This document shows positions 12,457 to 24,770 of a stretch of DNA of 64,000 bases, piece after piece. The stretch covers positions 2,800,501 through 2,864,500 of the forward strand of contig JAQPZY010001628.1 in the NCBI GenBank assembly GCA_029931535.1. The letters run 5' to 3'. Origin of the DNA: Margaritifera margaritifera (taxonomy: Eukaryota > Mollusca > Bivalvia > Unionida > Margaritiferidae). The position numbers and the translations under genes were made by a program. The notes beneath the pieces were generated by a model. It saw nothing but the letters and a program-made list of their open reading frames with translations, had not been told where the DNA came from and did no database searches. Position 1 is the stretch's first letter. Each line of letters starts with the position of its first letter.

Positions 12457-12682
12457 GCCAGTCACAGACGAGACAAAAACCTGCATCCCGCCAGTCACAG
12501 ACGAGACGAAAACCTGCATCTCGGCAGTCACAGGCGAGACCAAAAGTTGCATCCCGCCAGTCACAGGCGAGACAAAAACCTGCATCTCGCCAGTCACAAA
12601 CGAGACAAAAACCTACATCTCGCGAGTCACAAGCAAAACAAAAACCTGCATCTCGTCAGTCATATACGAGACAAAAACCTTT
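12457..12682. repeat. 33-bp minisatellite, ~7 copies
   Basis: Unit GCCAGTCACAGACGAGACAA followed by AAACCTGCATCTC, 33 bp. Because 33 is divisible by three, long frames persist on both strands; three different frames are open at once, which argues against coding. Copies vary at about 10-20 percent of positions. Confidence 0.93.
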
Positions 12683-13080
12683 AAACATGAGTAGTTGGTT
12701 CATTTTGATATTATAAGTACTTTAGTGCGCAAATATGTAAAGGTTAAATCTGTAATGCTAAACTTGGTTAAAAATCTATATTTATTTCAGTCTATTTCGA
12801 AATTAGTATAACTCTCATCAAGGAGGCACATTTTACCTCATTTATTACGAGATGATTTTTCTACAAGCTATACAACCGAAACTCATTATAATCGGCATGC
12901 ATTTTTTTTATCTTTAATTTATCTGGAGTTTTTTTTTCATAAATTTTTTTAATCTACTTGCATTATCGTTGGAAATATTGTGATACCCTCCATCTGTTAG
13001 TCCATAAATGTGCGACAATATTTCCACTTAAACAGCTGGGTGGAGATTTACCAAACTTAGTACTTATCTTACCATATAGT

Positions 13081-13231
<151 letters not shown>

Positions 13232-13423
13232 AATTAAAAATCTGAGATTTGTTTTTCAAACAGAATCTCGAAGAGAAGTAGCATGTTCCTGGCATTTCTT
13301 ATCCACCAAAACCGGTCCGCTTAGCTCCACCCACAGGATCGTAGGAAACATTGTGCACAATGATGAACTTCCTCATCATATCCAAATGTAAAAAGTGGTG
13401 GTTGTTTTTTCTAACCTATACAC

Positions 13424-13759
13424 CAGCACAGATACATGGACACGTGTGCAGACGAACAAGACCACATCTGCTCGGCATTTCGGCATAAAATTCGATGGAC
13501 AAAAAGTAAAATACAAATTATATAACAAATAACAGTCTCTACAAATGCACCGGATCTTCGGAAGATCTCTTTTGTCAAGGAAAATGTATGCAGGGAAGAA
13601 ACTGACAAAGTACGGTACAGAATATCCGAGCAACTGGCCAAGAACTTTCGAAAGATCTACGGATCCCTTATCAAGATGGACGAAACAAATAACAACTACA
13701 AACGCAAAAAACGTAAACAAAGTATGTATTTACATATTGTTTTCTTGAGCTGGAACCAA
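13424..13759 (+). pseudogene. Possible coding fragment, two open segments with a frameshift
   Basis: The first open segment (about 13424-13531) ends SARHFGIKFDGQKVKYKL then YNK and a stop. The next, in another frame (about 13526-13759), reads DLRKISFVKENVCREETDKV, then RYRISEQLAKNFRKIYGSLI, then KMDETNNNYKRKKRKQ and a stop after NQNHRI. Charged, lysine-rich composition stands out from the AT-rich background. A TTCTAAC branch-point-like site and CAG precede it near 13410-13428, and AAACAAA followed by GTATGT near 13721 could be a donor. No family is recognised. It could be a frameshifted exon, a pseudogene or a TE fragment. A minus-strand frame over the same bases looks hydrophobic and less likely. 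Confidence 0.3.
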
Positions 13760-15544
13760 AATCACAGAATTTAACACTGTAATAAACCTAGCGTATATGC
13801 TGTTTGTATTTACGTCTTTGTTGATAGCTTTGATAGATTTTGTTGATTATTTGTTTGATTATGGGGAGTCGGTGTTGAGAAGGTATTTCTCAAACCGAGT
13901 AATTAGCCAAATTCTAGGAGCAGACCTCATAGTGTATAGTATTCACAAGACTTTATGGTAGCATGGATTAGTTTTGCAAAATGGACCCTCGCTAAGTTTT
14001 TAACATAAGGAATCTCAGGATATTTTAATGTATAAATGTTTAGTAATTTGACATAGGAATAATTCTCTATATTAGGTGTTTCGGTCGTGTCTCATGTTGC
14101 ATGGCGTAAAATACCAATCTTCAGCTTGGAAATGCTTACTGATGGGTCATACAAATGTGAAGCAAGCAAACACGTGCAAGTGTGTACTTAGAGTTTCGTG
14201 ATGTGTGGTCATTAGGTGATTAGAGGAAAATTATTTGTGGTATTTGCGCGTTTAAGAAACCTTTCAGTTTAAAACGACTGTTGTCTTGAGATCCTTGGAA
14301 ATCGGGGAAACAATGGACCTCAAGCCAGACTCACGCAGATGTTGTTTGATTCGCCCGGTAGTGAGACCTCTTGCGTGTAACAATACTAATATATTCGGAA
14401 GATAAAGGTAGAAAACTGTATACTATGAAATATTGACACTGGTTAAATCAGATATTCCAACTTGTTCACAGGTGACCCAGTTTTTTTAACTGCTTGAAAC
14501 AAAGAAATGTTGCTGCATTTTCTATATTGTATTAAGGCAATAAGTTCTGCACCACCTTGTATGGCTAGAAACTGTTTAGGACGAAAATATATAATGACCG
14601 TACTTCCTAAAGAAGGCATAAAAAGTTATTTTTTAAATGCGTTAATTTATGTGTTGATTCAAATATTACCCACACAGAAATGAAAATATATCCATATGTC
14701 CTATCATCTATTGAGTGGAAGAATTTTAGATTAGTCTTACTTGTGTTACATCATTGCTAATCACATGACATCATTGATATGTAGTACACAAGTGAAATAT
14801 CATTTGTATAAATGATTTTATAACGTCATATAAGGAAAAGGCGTAACGTCCGAGGCATCCAAATGTACTTGACTTAATTTCACGACAAAATATTGCAGTT
14901 AATTTCATAAAATCATTTTTAACAAATTATGATAAGCTAGAATCCTACATTTGGACTAATTTTTAAATGGAAATAAAAATAAATAAAAAATACCTATCTC
15001 GGTGAATAATATCTTTCTCTCAGAAAACTGGACCTAATCGCTGAGGCTGACATTGATGCCAAATTTATGGAACTTAAGTTAGCTTAGTGCTGCCCATCTT
15101 TGATAGTGAAGTGTCGAGCTCTAGTTTTATTGCACAAGAGCTTCATGTTAGTGCGGCATTATAACAATTTTCCTTTATTTGTTTTAAAAGACGAATACTA
15201 TTATTATAAATAAAGACAAAGAGGGATAATCGTCATCATTATTTCTTTAAGGTAGAGTCATATCAGCAAATGGGTATATTCCTTACAATGTTAATTTTTT
15301 TTTTTAAATTATAAGTACGAGAAATATACTCAATTTTAATAGCTCGTGACATGCGCTAGACAATTTTGTCGGCCTAAAATGTACAAGGTCATTGGGACTA
15401 GCTTGCATTATCTGCGAACAGTCAATAGGGAACGAAAGTTATATAGGAGCTGAGTGCCTTGTTAGCAATGAATGGATCCCCTGTTCGCATTAGTCAAGGA
15501 CATGCGCATATAAATAGTATATGAATACTGTGGATACTCTAGAC
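13760..15544. other. Non-coding stretch
   Basis: No gene, tandem array or inverted-end element seen. A short ATG frame near 14312 (about 30 codons, starting MDLKPDSRRCC) has no splice or homology support. Confidence 0.45.
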
Positions 15545-15678
15545 CAGGGGTGTCAAACATACGGTCCGCGGGCCAGATACGGCCCGCCAGACTCATTATT
15601 TATTATTATTGTTTATTATCATTTATTATTATTTATATCAAATCTGGACCGCCATAGCAAATGGGTTTGACACCCCTG
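15545..15678. mobile_element. hAT-type MITE with 8-bp target duplication
   Basis: The left end CAGGGGTGTCAAAC (15545) is inverted at the right end as GTTTGACACCCCTG (ending 15678). The flanks are CTCTAGAC (15537-15544) and CTGTAGAC (15679-15686), an 8-bp target duplication with one mismatch, close to the nnCTAGnn-like preference of hAT elements. Inside are GGTCCGCGGGCC and CGGCCCGCC, then an ATT-rich run. Inverted ends of this sequence are known from hAT non-autonomous elements in many animals. At 134 bp it has no coding capacity. Confidence 0.88.
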
Positions 15679-16820
15679 CTGTAGACCTATGCGAGCATCT
15701 TAATCCATTTGGTGCTGACCAGACACTTACATACCGTAAAGTGTTATTCCATTTTCTCTGTTTGCAGACAACACATCATTTTCGTGGTAGTATTTTCCAA
15801 TAATAGCTGACAAAATTGTAAAGAGCATGGCTTGATCTGTTAAAATTTAGTATACTGCTTATATTTATCCCAAATTACTATTTAGTGCGACACTGTGTAA
15901 AAGAGAATTATATCCTGATATAACTTTACCTTAGAGAGTCAAATATGAGGGATGTCCACTTGTCTTTATTTATATAAATAGTACTATCCTGGAAATCATA
16001 TTTAAATTTAATGGCCACTGTTTTGTAATGACTATCTGAAATCATATTTATGTGATTTTTGCCACGATCCTAAAGAGTCACGTCCATCGAGTGTGGACGT
16101 TTAATTATCCCGTGATAATACTGAAAGGGATTGTGATTTTTTTTTTTTATAAGGTTTTAGGAACATTAAAAATTGCATGTGGGCACTGCATTTCAGTCGA
16201 GAATGATTGTCCTTAGAGAAATAAATGAAAGATGCTAGCGATGACGCTTGTGACGGGAATTTCTGTTTCACTGATCAGATAAAAAAGTTAATTTTAAAAC
16301 GGGTGGAAAAGAGTGTGGGATACATTTCTGGACATCGGTTTGTAGATACGTAGATAGTGTATGTAATACAATAAATCATATCAATTTCAAATCAAGACTT
16401 GCTCAATTTTTTTGTTTTGTTTTGGGGGGTATTCTAAATACAGGTAAGCTGATAAAATCTGTGAAAAATTAAAACAAGAAAATATCATATATCTCCGCGC
16501 TGACAGGTCTGAGTACATTTTTATACGTCACAATCGAAGCGTTTTGATAATTAAGACAGTCATAATAACTGAAAACCATAATCTGCTTTCGACACATGGT
16601 CAGCTGAATATTCATTTACTGTCAGAATAATATTAACAAAATATTGATTACATTTTTTGAGCATAGGAAGGATTGTAGACAATAATCTTCTTTCCTCATC
16701 ACAATTTTGTAAGTCTACTTAATGTTTCCAATTTAATTATTCTTCTGTTTTGCATAACTTACAAGTATTTTCAAAGTGGTTTTGATACTTTTCGAAATCA
16801 CGTGTGACCTGTATTTGCAA

Positions 16821-16867
<47 letters not shown>

Positions 16868-17845
16868 CATACATACATAATACACACATACATACTACTA
16901 ATACAGAAAAGTGTTCATATTCATTAGTTTTCTTACACTTCCCATCAGTTTCCGTTCAGATTTCATCAGTTCGGCACTATTAGTTACTTGAGTTAAAGTT
17001 ATTTCCTGCAGAGATAAACAACAATTTGAGTGGTTTTAAACCAAATCATCATTAGAATGTACGGACGCACATAACCAACATTTATAATTGTTTTGTGACT
17101 TACATCGATGTACCGTAACCCCCTTTCGTTAAAACATCTGTGTAACCGTGCAAATCATACTTATTTATGATATTGGATGCTTTTCCTACAAATTAACTGC
17201 CTTTATTACTCGCTAATAACAAGCTACTATTATACGAAAATGTCACAGTGGTTCGCAACAAGGAAAATCTCTGCTCATATGCACAAATGTCAAATTATTT
17301 GAAAAACAACAAACGATAGCTATTTCTCTTAAGGTCTGTTTTTGCTTCTTTTTAAAAAAAAAAAAAAGAAGACCAGTAACAGAATCTTAGAGAAAACATA
17401 CACGTCCATGCATTATCAATTCTCCTAGTTATCTACAGTTCTATAAAATCAAGGAGTCATACGTACCCACTATGTATATGTCATTTTTAAACCTATGCTA
17501 TCATAAATATCACCATATGTTTTACAATGTGCACATTTTATAGTGAATTTGTGGATGGCATTTTATATATCAGTTATTGCCTTTACTGCATTTTAAATTT
17601 TGGGTTTTATATAATTGTTTGAAATCATTTTTCGTCAATAGAATGTTCATTTATTTTACTATTTTCATGTCTTTCAAATTAATTTATTACGAAAATATAT
17701 AATACATTTAACTGTAAGTTTTATAAAAGTTATTACTTCTAATGAAAACAGAACTTACTAAAAAAAAAAAAAAAAAAAAAGTTTACAGTTTAGTATTACG
17801 CATTTCTGGAAGGAACATCTAAGTCGAAAAAGTGTCAAAGCATTG
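15679..17845. other. AT-rich stretch with (TA)n at 16824-16863
   Basis: Contains a TA dinucleotide run (16824-16863) followed by short CATA/CACA units, and A/T homopolymers near 16139, 17353 and 17761. No gene recognised. Confidence 0.5.
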
Positions 17846-18500
17846 GTGGCACTCAACAGTTTCGTACTTTGCATAAGGTTAGATTTGTAAAGAAAAAAGA
17901 ATTTCCTTGGTTTTCCTCACTGGTTATCCTGGCTATTTAAGAAAGACCTTGTATATCTTAGGTATTGATAAAAGAACTTTTAATTCCCTTTATTTTGGTG
18001 TATGATTGATGGGTGCGATTTGGGTAATAGAGTATACAGCTTGGTCTTACTTTAGATTTGCACCTATTAAAAAAAAAAAATGCTAGCTCCGCGTGGTCAT
18101 TTTCACTTCCTGGACTTCAGTGGTAAATTTAAAAAAAGAGCAGATAACTTTTTTTAAAACTTTTTATATATTTTGTAATTCATTCATTGTTCTTTCAGAG
18201 GCTGTTGTTGCCTACTCTGGCAAAATTCGTTTCGCTATTTTAAAAACTACTGAAAATGGTGTACTTTTTACTAATTCAGGCTGATTTTTCGAGTACTTTG
18301 GAGCGGATATTTCTGTCTGCCGTGTGCTTAGATCATGTACAATTTCCACAAGTAGAATATGTAAAGAAATTTCAGCCACATTACATGAAAGTAGCATAGA
18401 GGTATGCCAACATTCTCTTCACTGTGCATGTTGCAAATGCAAACAACTCCACCTTACAACTATCACTCTCTCAGAAGTACGTAATATATGTAGAGCGCCC
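17846..18500 (+). repeat. 0.65-kb interspersed repeat, copy 1
   Basis: Aligns by eye with 18909-19558 and 45925-46578 along its whole length: CAGTTTCGTACTTTGCATA near the start, CCTCACTGGTTATCCTGGCT, TGCTAGCTCCGC, and GTAGAGCGC at the end. The ends of the family are inverted relative to one another (see copy 2), so this is probably a non-autonomous DNA transposon. Near the 3' end a plus frame reads EVCQHSLHCACCKCKQLHL, and the same frame is kept in the other copies. A solo left end (TTCCGCTCCACAGTTTCG) lies at 18797. Confidence 0.75.
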
Positions 18501-18908
18501 CCACTGTAGCATTTGTTTACTCGCATCTCAAAAAAGATGCATCGAGCATGCGCAGTGCGGAATTGTTAACTAAAGTATCTATGGCAAAAGTTCGTTTTCC
18601 ACAACTTGCTTTATGATAAGGGTAATATGCAGATCATCATTATACTGCCGTGAAAAAAGTAATTTTAGAATAAAAAGTCGACCTCAGATACATCTAAGAA
18701 ATATATTTTCTTTCTCAGTGGAACATCTCGTGAGTTCGTAAGATCATATGGCATTAATAGCCCTATGACTTCACGCACATAAACAAACACTATGGGTTCC
18801 GCTCCACAGTTTCGTACTTTGCTTATTTTCATACATAACGTCAATGTTAATGCACATGATGATATGAAAAAGAGAAAAGCAATTGCACCAATGTTCGTAT
18901 TTATCCTA

Positions 18909-19558
18909 AGGTTTCGCTCTACAGTTTCGTACTTTGCATAGGATTTGATTTTTAGAGAAAAAGAATTTCCCGTGTTTTCCTCACTTGTAATCCTGATTAT
19001 TTAACAAAGATCTTGTATATCTTAGGTATTGTTAAAATAACTTTTAATTCCCTTTAGTTTGGTGCATGATTGAAGGGTGTAAGTTTGGTTATAGAGTGCA
19101 CAGCTTGGTCCTACTTCAAATGTGCACCTCTCAAAAGACTGCTAGCTCCGATTGATCATTCAAAAGGTAAATTGGAGAGGACACAAAACGAGCCAATAAC
19201 TCTTTTTTATACTTTTTTATATATATTTTATAATTCAATAATTGCACTTTCAGAAGCTGGTATTGTCCACTGTGGTAAAATTCATTATCCCTATTTTAAT
19301 AACTGATAAAGTTAGTGTACTTTGGACTAGTTCAAGCTCATTTTTCAAGCACATGGGAGAAGCCATTTTGATCATCTGTCTGCTTTAGATAGTGCATAGT
19401 TTCCGTAAATACCACAGGTAAAGAAATTTCAGCCACAGTACATGAAAGTAGCACAGAGTTATGCCAATATTCTCTCCATTGTGCATATTGCCAATGTAAA
19501 CAAATTCACCGTATTCAGGTTCCTTTCTCAGAAGTATGTAATAACTGTAGAGCGGAAC
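18909..19558 (+). repeat. 0.65-kb interspersed repeat, copy 2, inverted ends
   Basis: Starts GGTTTCGCTCTACAGTTTCG and ends with AACTGTAGAGCGGAAC; the end reverse-complements to GTTCCGCTCTACAGTT, so the termini are inverted repeats of about 15-16 bases. Near the 3' end the plus frame reads ELCQYSLHCAYCQCKQIH, then VPFSEVCNNCRAE running into the terminal repeat. No target duplication was clear, so the superfamily is open. Confidence 0.75.
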
Positions 19559-20257
19559 TATATACCTATTCCACTATGGAATTGAATTGAAAGTACCAAC
19601 ACCACGGCGATTCGCCTGAGTCAGTAATTGATGACACATATTTTCACAACTTTAAAGGTTGAAGTGAAGAAACTCCTGTCCAATTTTGTGTTTTTGATAC
19701 TTTTCATGTTGGGATAAAATTCCAGCTTAATTAATGATCGCTTTCCCGCCGGAAAACTTGTAAAACGGAAATAAACATGTGATTTTGATGTCCGCACCAA
19801 AAGTTTTCATTTTTCCAGACACAGAGGTATCTTCAAATTTGTCATATACTTTAAAAGTTATACAAATACGTATTGAAATATTAATCTACTGATATATTTA
19901 CATGTAGATGAACATTAAAAATCTCCCAGTAATAATGATAAAAAATCCAATTTAGTAGAGGCAAAAAGCACGGTCAGTTAAGGCCAGATTTTATGACACT
20001 TGTAGGAGCTTATATAGGTAAATATAATAAATATATGTTAGGTATATGAAGTAAGTATTAAAGAATAAAATTGGATGAAATTGAGTATAACAGCTTTTTT
20101 TTTTTTTTTTTTTACATCCATCACCACATTAACAAGCAACTATTGAATAGGCATTGCTGTCACCCCATCCCCACTAAATATAAAATTAAAAACAGTATAT
20201 AGTCCAATTTTGTTTTTGATAGATGGTTATTGTTAGGTATTGCTCTTTTCCCTAAAC
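19559..20257. other. Non-coding stretch
   Basis: Nothing recognised apart from a poly-T run near 20095-20113. Confidence 0.45.
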
Positions 20258-20620
20258 TATGTGAATATTATCAATAAGCAAGTAGAAAAAGGTGACCACA
20301 GTGTTATTTGTGTGAATATTATCAATAAGCAAGTAGAAAAAGGTGACCACAGTGTTATTCGTGTGAAATATTATCAATAAGCAAGTAGAAAAAGGTGACC
20401 ACAGTGTTATTCGTGTGAAATATTATCAATATGCAAGTAGAAAAAGGTGACCACAGTGTTATTCGTGTGAAATATTATCAATAAGCAAGTAGAAAAAGGT
20501 GACCACAGTGTTATTCGTGTGAATATTATCAATAAGCAAGTAGAAAAAGGTGACCACAGTGTTATTCGTGTGAATATTATCAATAAGCAAGTAGAAAAAG
20601 GTGACCACAGTGTTATTCGT
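20258..20620. repeat. 51/52-bp minisatellite, 7 copies
   Basis: TGTGAATATTATCAATAAGC followed by AAGTAGAAAAAGGTGACCAC and AGTGTTATTC repeats seven times. Four copies are 51 bp; three carry an extra A (TGTGAAATATT), making 52 bp. Very homogeneous, hence recent. It abuts the first exon-like unit at 20648. Confidence 0.95.
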
Positions 20621-20647
20621 GCACTTAATCTGCTGTTCTAGACACTG

Positions 20648-20815
20648 ATCAAATCGATACTTTGGCTCACCTTTCCAACAAAAGGTGTAACTTGTTACTT
20701 CCACGTTGTTGTGGCAACCGTACATGTCCTCGTCTGGTCTTGTGCCAATATCTCAGATATAATCTCAGTGCCATCTGAATCCATTAGCGTCATTTTCAAC
20801 TGACAAAGGTGATGT
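20648..20815 (-). repeat. Exon-like repeat unit A (cluster 1)
   Basis: First of ten diverged units. Minus strand: acceptor TCACCTTTGTCAG (20800-20812), a 129-nt body (20671-20799), then donor GGAAAG/GTGAGC (GT at 20669-20670). The frame from the acceptor starts LKMTLMDSDGTEIISEILAQ and stops after 34 codons. Another frame in the distal half reads MYGCHNNVEVTSYTFCWK up to the donor. Both splice sites are good consensus, but the body carries a frameshift or stop. Shared landmarks are ATCGATACTTTGGCTCACC at the left and GTTGTTGTGGCAAC in the middle (plus strand). Confidence 0.6.
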
Positions 20816-21135
20816 TATAATACAAAAGTATTTTTGTTTGCTTTATGACACTTTTGTTATAAAAGAATTTGGTACACTGCTTTTAATATTAATAGATATC
20901 TTTTAAAAGGGGTTGGGAGCTTTATTGTTGATAATATATCTATTTGCACCTAGGGATAAATACTCAGTCTAATTCGTTGATGTATGTGAATAATAATTCA
21001 ATTTTGATCATACGCCATAACACCACCTGGCACCTAGGAGATTTAAAAATAGAGTTGCGATCCAGTCTCTCGTTGACGGGGCATTTAAATATTTATTTTT
21101 TAGAACCTAAGGTTTGGGTCTTCATCCGCCCATGA

Positions 21136-21480
21136 GGCCGTCTATGTATGACGTCACGCACCGAGGGGGGGGGGGGGGGGTTCCTACTTGTGTGACGATG
21201 TGTGACGATGGGGGGGGGGGGGGGGGGTCACAAAAACAACACCAAGGCCATCTATCAGAGAAATAAATAATTCAGAACGCAGTGTTGTATTTTTGTGTGC
21301 TTTTCTAATACAAAGTGATTTCAATCCAATTTTATTTTTGAAAATTTGTATGGGGGGGGGGGAGGTCAAGCTTTGTGACGTCATATATGAGGGGGTTAAA
21401 GTTTTTGTGACGAAATGTGACGAAGAGGGAGGGGGTAAAAAAAATCCGCCAAAATTGCGTGACGTCATATATGGATGGCC
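21136..21480. mobile_element. Inverted-end MITE with TGACGTCA core
   Basis: The left end (21136-21160) GGCCGTCTATGTATGACGTC-ACGCA and the right end (21456-21480) match as inverted repeats with four differences over 25 bases. Inside are poly-G tracts and repeats of TGTGACGATG/TGTGACGAA, and a further internal TGACGTCATATATGA at about 21377. Length 345 bp with no coding capacity. Flanks CCCATGA and CCCATCT are a doubtful target duplication. Superfamily not assigned. Confidence 0.65.
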
Positions 21481-21764
21481 CCCATCTAAAATACAAAACA
21501 TCCGACCAGATTAACCTAGCTTAGATTTAATCAGTCAAACGTCTGTCATGTTGAATTCAACTACGTGTTTATGCTTTTCTAAAATCTAAGCCTGATTCCA
21601 AATTTACCAATCAAACGTCTTAAGTATGGATTTAATTTCAAGTAATTATTCTATATCCTGGTTCTCTTATTTTAATTAATAGTTAAAAGATAAGACGGCA
21701 ATCTTGGTTAAGTTTAAGAGTTTATGCCTCAGTTAACTCTCTGTACTAAATTGATACTTTGGTT

Positions 21765-21915
21765 CATGTACAAGATACCTAAGTTCAACTTAAAAACCAT
21801 GTACAAGATACCTAAGTTCAGCCTAAAAACCATGTACAAGATACCTAAGTTCAGCCTAAAAACCATGTACAAGATACCTAAGTTCAGCCTAAAAACCATG
21901 TACAAGATACCTAAG
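21765..21915 (+). repeat. 33-bp minisatellite, ~5 copies
   Basis: ATGTACAAGATACCTAAGTT followed by CAGCCTAAAAACC, 33 bp. The first copy differs (CAACTT for CAGCCT). The 11-residue periodic frame (TMYKIPKFSLK) is a consequence of the length being a multiple of three. Confidence 0.95.
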
Positions 21916-22240
21916 TTTCCTTAAATCACATAGTATTTAGGCGGCTTTGAGGTTTGATTTAAACTCTTGTTATTCAGCCATTAAAACACTGACCCATAAA
22001 AATCGAAATTCCGATAAACGCTGCAAAATACGGGCCAAGTATCGTGTAAGAGGGGATTAAAGTAACCTTAGTCGTCAACTTCAAAACCTCTGAAATTACG
22101 AATAAATGACCCATTGCACAGTATAACAGTTAGTTCCATCAATACGGGATTTATTTAATTCTTATTATACTCACACACTCCCCCACCCCGTTCTTATAAG
22201 GAGATTTATATTATCATCCCTAGAATCAGTCAGGCTTTTG

Positions 22241-22432
22241 AATAAATCGATACGTTGGCTAACATTTGGTAAAACTGGTCCGACCTTAATCCTCCACAGT
22301 CCACGTTGTTGTAGCAACTGCACATTGCTTCACCAGATGACGTTCCCCTTGTACCCATAGCTGATATATCGCAGATTTCAACTTGGCATCATGTTATCAC
22401 GTGAACAAGATACTTAAATGACAAAAGCTGAG
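22241..22432 (-). repeat. Exon-like repeat unit B (cluster 1)
   Basis: Minus strand, the body is open in the consensus frame: DISAMGTRGTSSGEAMCSCY then NNVDCGGLRSDQFYQM. The donor has become TTAGCC, so GT is lost, and the acceptor end is diverged (plus ACAAAAGCTGAG). The SCYNNxDCGGLR block matches SCHNNGNCRGVR of unit J and SCHSYGNCRGVK of unit G. Likely a decayed copy. Confidence 0.55.
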
Positions 22433-23463
22433 TTTTTTAGGTACCATATCTTTTTTGTTTTCTTTCCTGTGCTTCTTCTTGTAGTTTCATTGACATGCGA
22501 GCACTTCAGTTTTGATTCATACCTTAAAAGGTTAAAAATGACTTGCTTGAATAGCTGCTAATTCAAATCAGATGACAGTAGTAAAATGCTTAAAACTTAG
22601 CGATTGATAAGAAAATGGCACAAATTCTGGAACAGTGCGGACCATGGAGAAAATTATTAGATCCTGTAATGGTTTCTACAACAGTGAGAACTGTAAAAGA
22701 GTACAACTGGACCATTTGAAACAGAATGTGCACCAAAGTATCAATTTAGTACAGAAACTTAACTGAATAATAAACTCGTAGACTTAGTCAAGCTCGCCGT
22801 CTTATCTTTTGCCTATTCATCAAAGAAAGGGAATCAGGACGTAGAATAATTACTCAAAATAAAGTCAATACTGAAGACGTTTGATTGGTCAGTTTTGAGT
22901 CAAATTTAAATTTTTGAAAATCATATAGTTGACTTAATGCTTTTAGAGTTTTGTCTTGATTTTCTCCAATCATTTATTTACAGGGTGGTTGAATTCAATT
23001 AATAGTGATTTGTATGGGTTATGAATACGACTCATCATCCATAAAATCATACGAGATCCAGGCAGCTTGAAACAAGGCTACCATTTAGCCTTTCAATATC
23101 TGACTTTTTGAGATAATGCGGTTTATAGAACAAATTTAGACACTATATTTAAAAGATTTTATATTTATTACCTCTATCTTTCCTATTTTATATACATTTT
23201 ACAGAATTTTATCATCTTTTATCTTGTAATGCTTTGTGTTTATGTTTATATAGAAGGGTTTATCTTCCTCAGTTTTTTTTGCTGTTCTATATATTTACAT
23301 TTTTACCGTTTATTTATTCTCTTGTGGTACTTACGTTTATTCTTATTTGGAACAGTTTAGCATTCCTAACGTTTTTTTTGCAATTCTTTATATTTATATT
23401 TTTAGAACTTTACGTTTAATCAGCGCCATATAGTCATGATTGTGCTGAGGTGCCGTTAAATGC

Positions 23464-23598
23464 TAATACATACATGCATACATACATGCATACATACATA
23501 CATACATACATACATACATACATACATACATACATACATACATACATACATACATACATACATACATACATACATACATACATACATACATACATACA

Positions 23599-23630
<32 letters not shown>

Positions 23631-23650
23631 GACAGACAGACAGACATACA
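23464..23650. repeat. (CATA)n microsatellite with GACA tail
   Basis: About 40 CATA units, then GACAGACAGACAGACA. The five overlapping frames on both strands are all repeat translations. Confidence 0.97.
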
Positions 23651-23888
23651 TACAGACATATACTTGGCCACTGAAGCCTTTTTTTGCTATAACTGTAAAG
23701 CTCGGTGCACTTTACCAAACAGAATGTAAAACATAACGTCAGACAAATTCCCACTCTACAAAAAGCGACAATTTTCTATGTTAAAAAGTTAAAACAATTG
23801 AATATTGCATTCTAACCCTTGAATCACTCTGACTGTAAGAATCAGAATTGGAGGTAAAGGATTCCGTTGTTAATATTCACGAGCCACA

Positions 23889-24020
23889 TAATAAATCAAT
23901 ACTTAAAACTCAACTTGTCACAGGTGGTGCTACAACTTTACCCCTTAAGTCCTGTCGTCGTGGTAACTGTCTGTAATTATACCGTCGTCCAAAGACGTTC
24001 TCATTAGACTCAGTTTAATA
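23889..24020 (-). repeat. Exon-like repeat unit C (cluster 1), diverged
   Basis: Shares the landmarks ATAAATCAATACTT, then CCTGTCGTCGTGGTAACTGT (plus strand) with the other units, but is short and heavily diverged. The minus frame stays open over 37 codons but no longer shows the Cys block. No splice pair remains. Confidence 0.45.
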
Positions 24021-24559
24021 TTTTAATGCTTACAATCACGGTTTCTTACTTCAATTTTATTTCGTTCTCGTTCTAATGCTTTACATAATTAAATTTTCAT
24101 TTCCTCCATTCTTCATAAACACCGTGGTTGAAAACTATTACTTGATTTGTATTTGTGCAGATTAGAGGGAAATATGTTTTTAGCTTTTAGTTGGGTAAAT
24201 GAAATGAAGCGCAAACTAGACGATTTAATAAGGGAGCTTTGTTCCAGTATTTGGCTATGTAGCTACTAACGCTGTAATCAATGCAAAAATGTAATTTCGG
24301 TCAGCATTTTGCCGAAATTTGGACAAGACATGGTCTAACATTAGCAAGAAATCGACAGTCCATACCTTATCATTCGTTCCCAAACCACTAAAATTAACTT
24401 TTTTAAAGATTAGTTCTCAAAATGATTTGATTCAATGACTATTTCTTTTGAATTACTACTCTACTCACTTGACGCAGCAACTTGGCTCAACAGACAAACA
24501 GACAAAGAAAAAGTCGTAAGCTTGGTATGTATTCCTACACTCAATCTTAAGTGTCTGCT

Positions 24560-24770
24560 TCAATCGATACTTCTGCTCACCTTCTATACAAATGGTCCAG
24601 CCTTACTCCTCTAAAAAAAAAAAAAATACTTATTGTTGCGGCAACTACATCAAGGTTCGTGAGCGGACGATTCCTATAGAATCAGGCTTTGTGCCCATTA
24701 TTGCAAGATCGCCAGATTTCATCTGAGTGTCATAGGTCCCATTAAAAGGCCACTCAAACGAGAAAAAATA
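24560..24770 (-). repeat. Exon-like repeat unit D (cluster 1)
   Basis: Minus donor AGAAG/GTGAGC is intact (last exon base 24581). The frame reads DTQMKSGDLAIMGTKPDSIG before a stop. An A-tract insertion (24614-24626 on plus) breaks the Cys block, and the acceptor end is lost. Confidence 0.5.

Noticed and set aside
12382..12694. Two long plus frames and one minus frame of 66-100 codons
   Set aside because: They cover the 33-bp minisatellite, whose length is a multiple of three; three frames open at once with varied residues is not coding.
23434..23754. Five overlapping open frames of up to 106 codons on both strands
   Set aside because: All are translations of the CATA tetranucleotide run; a 4-bp unit keeps every frame open.
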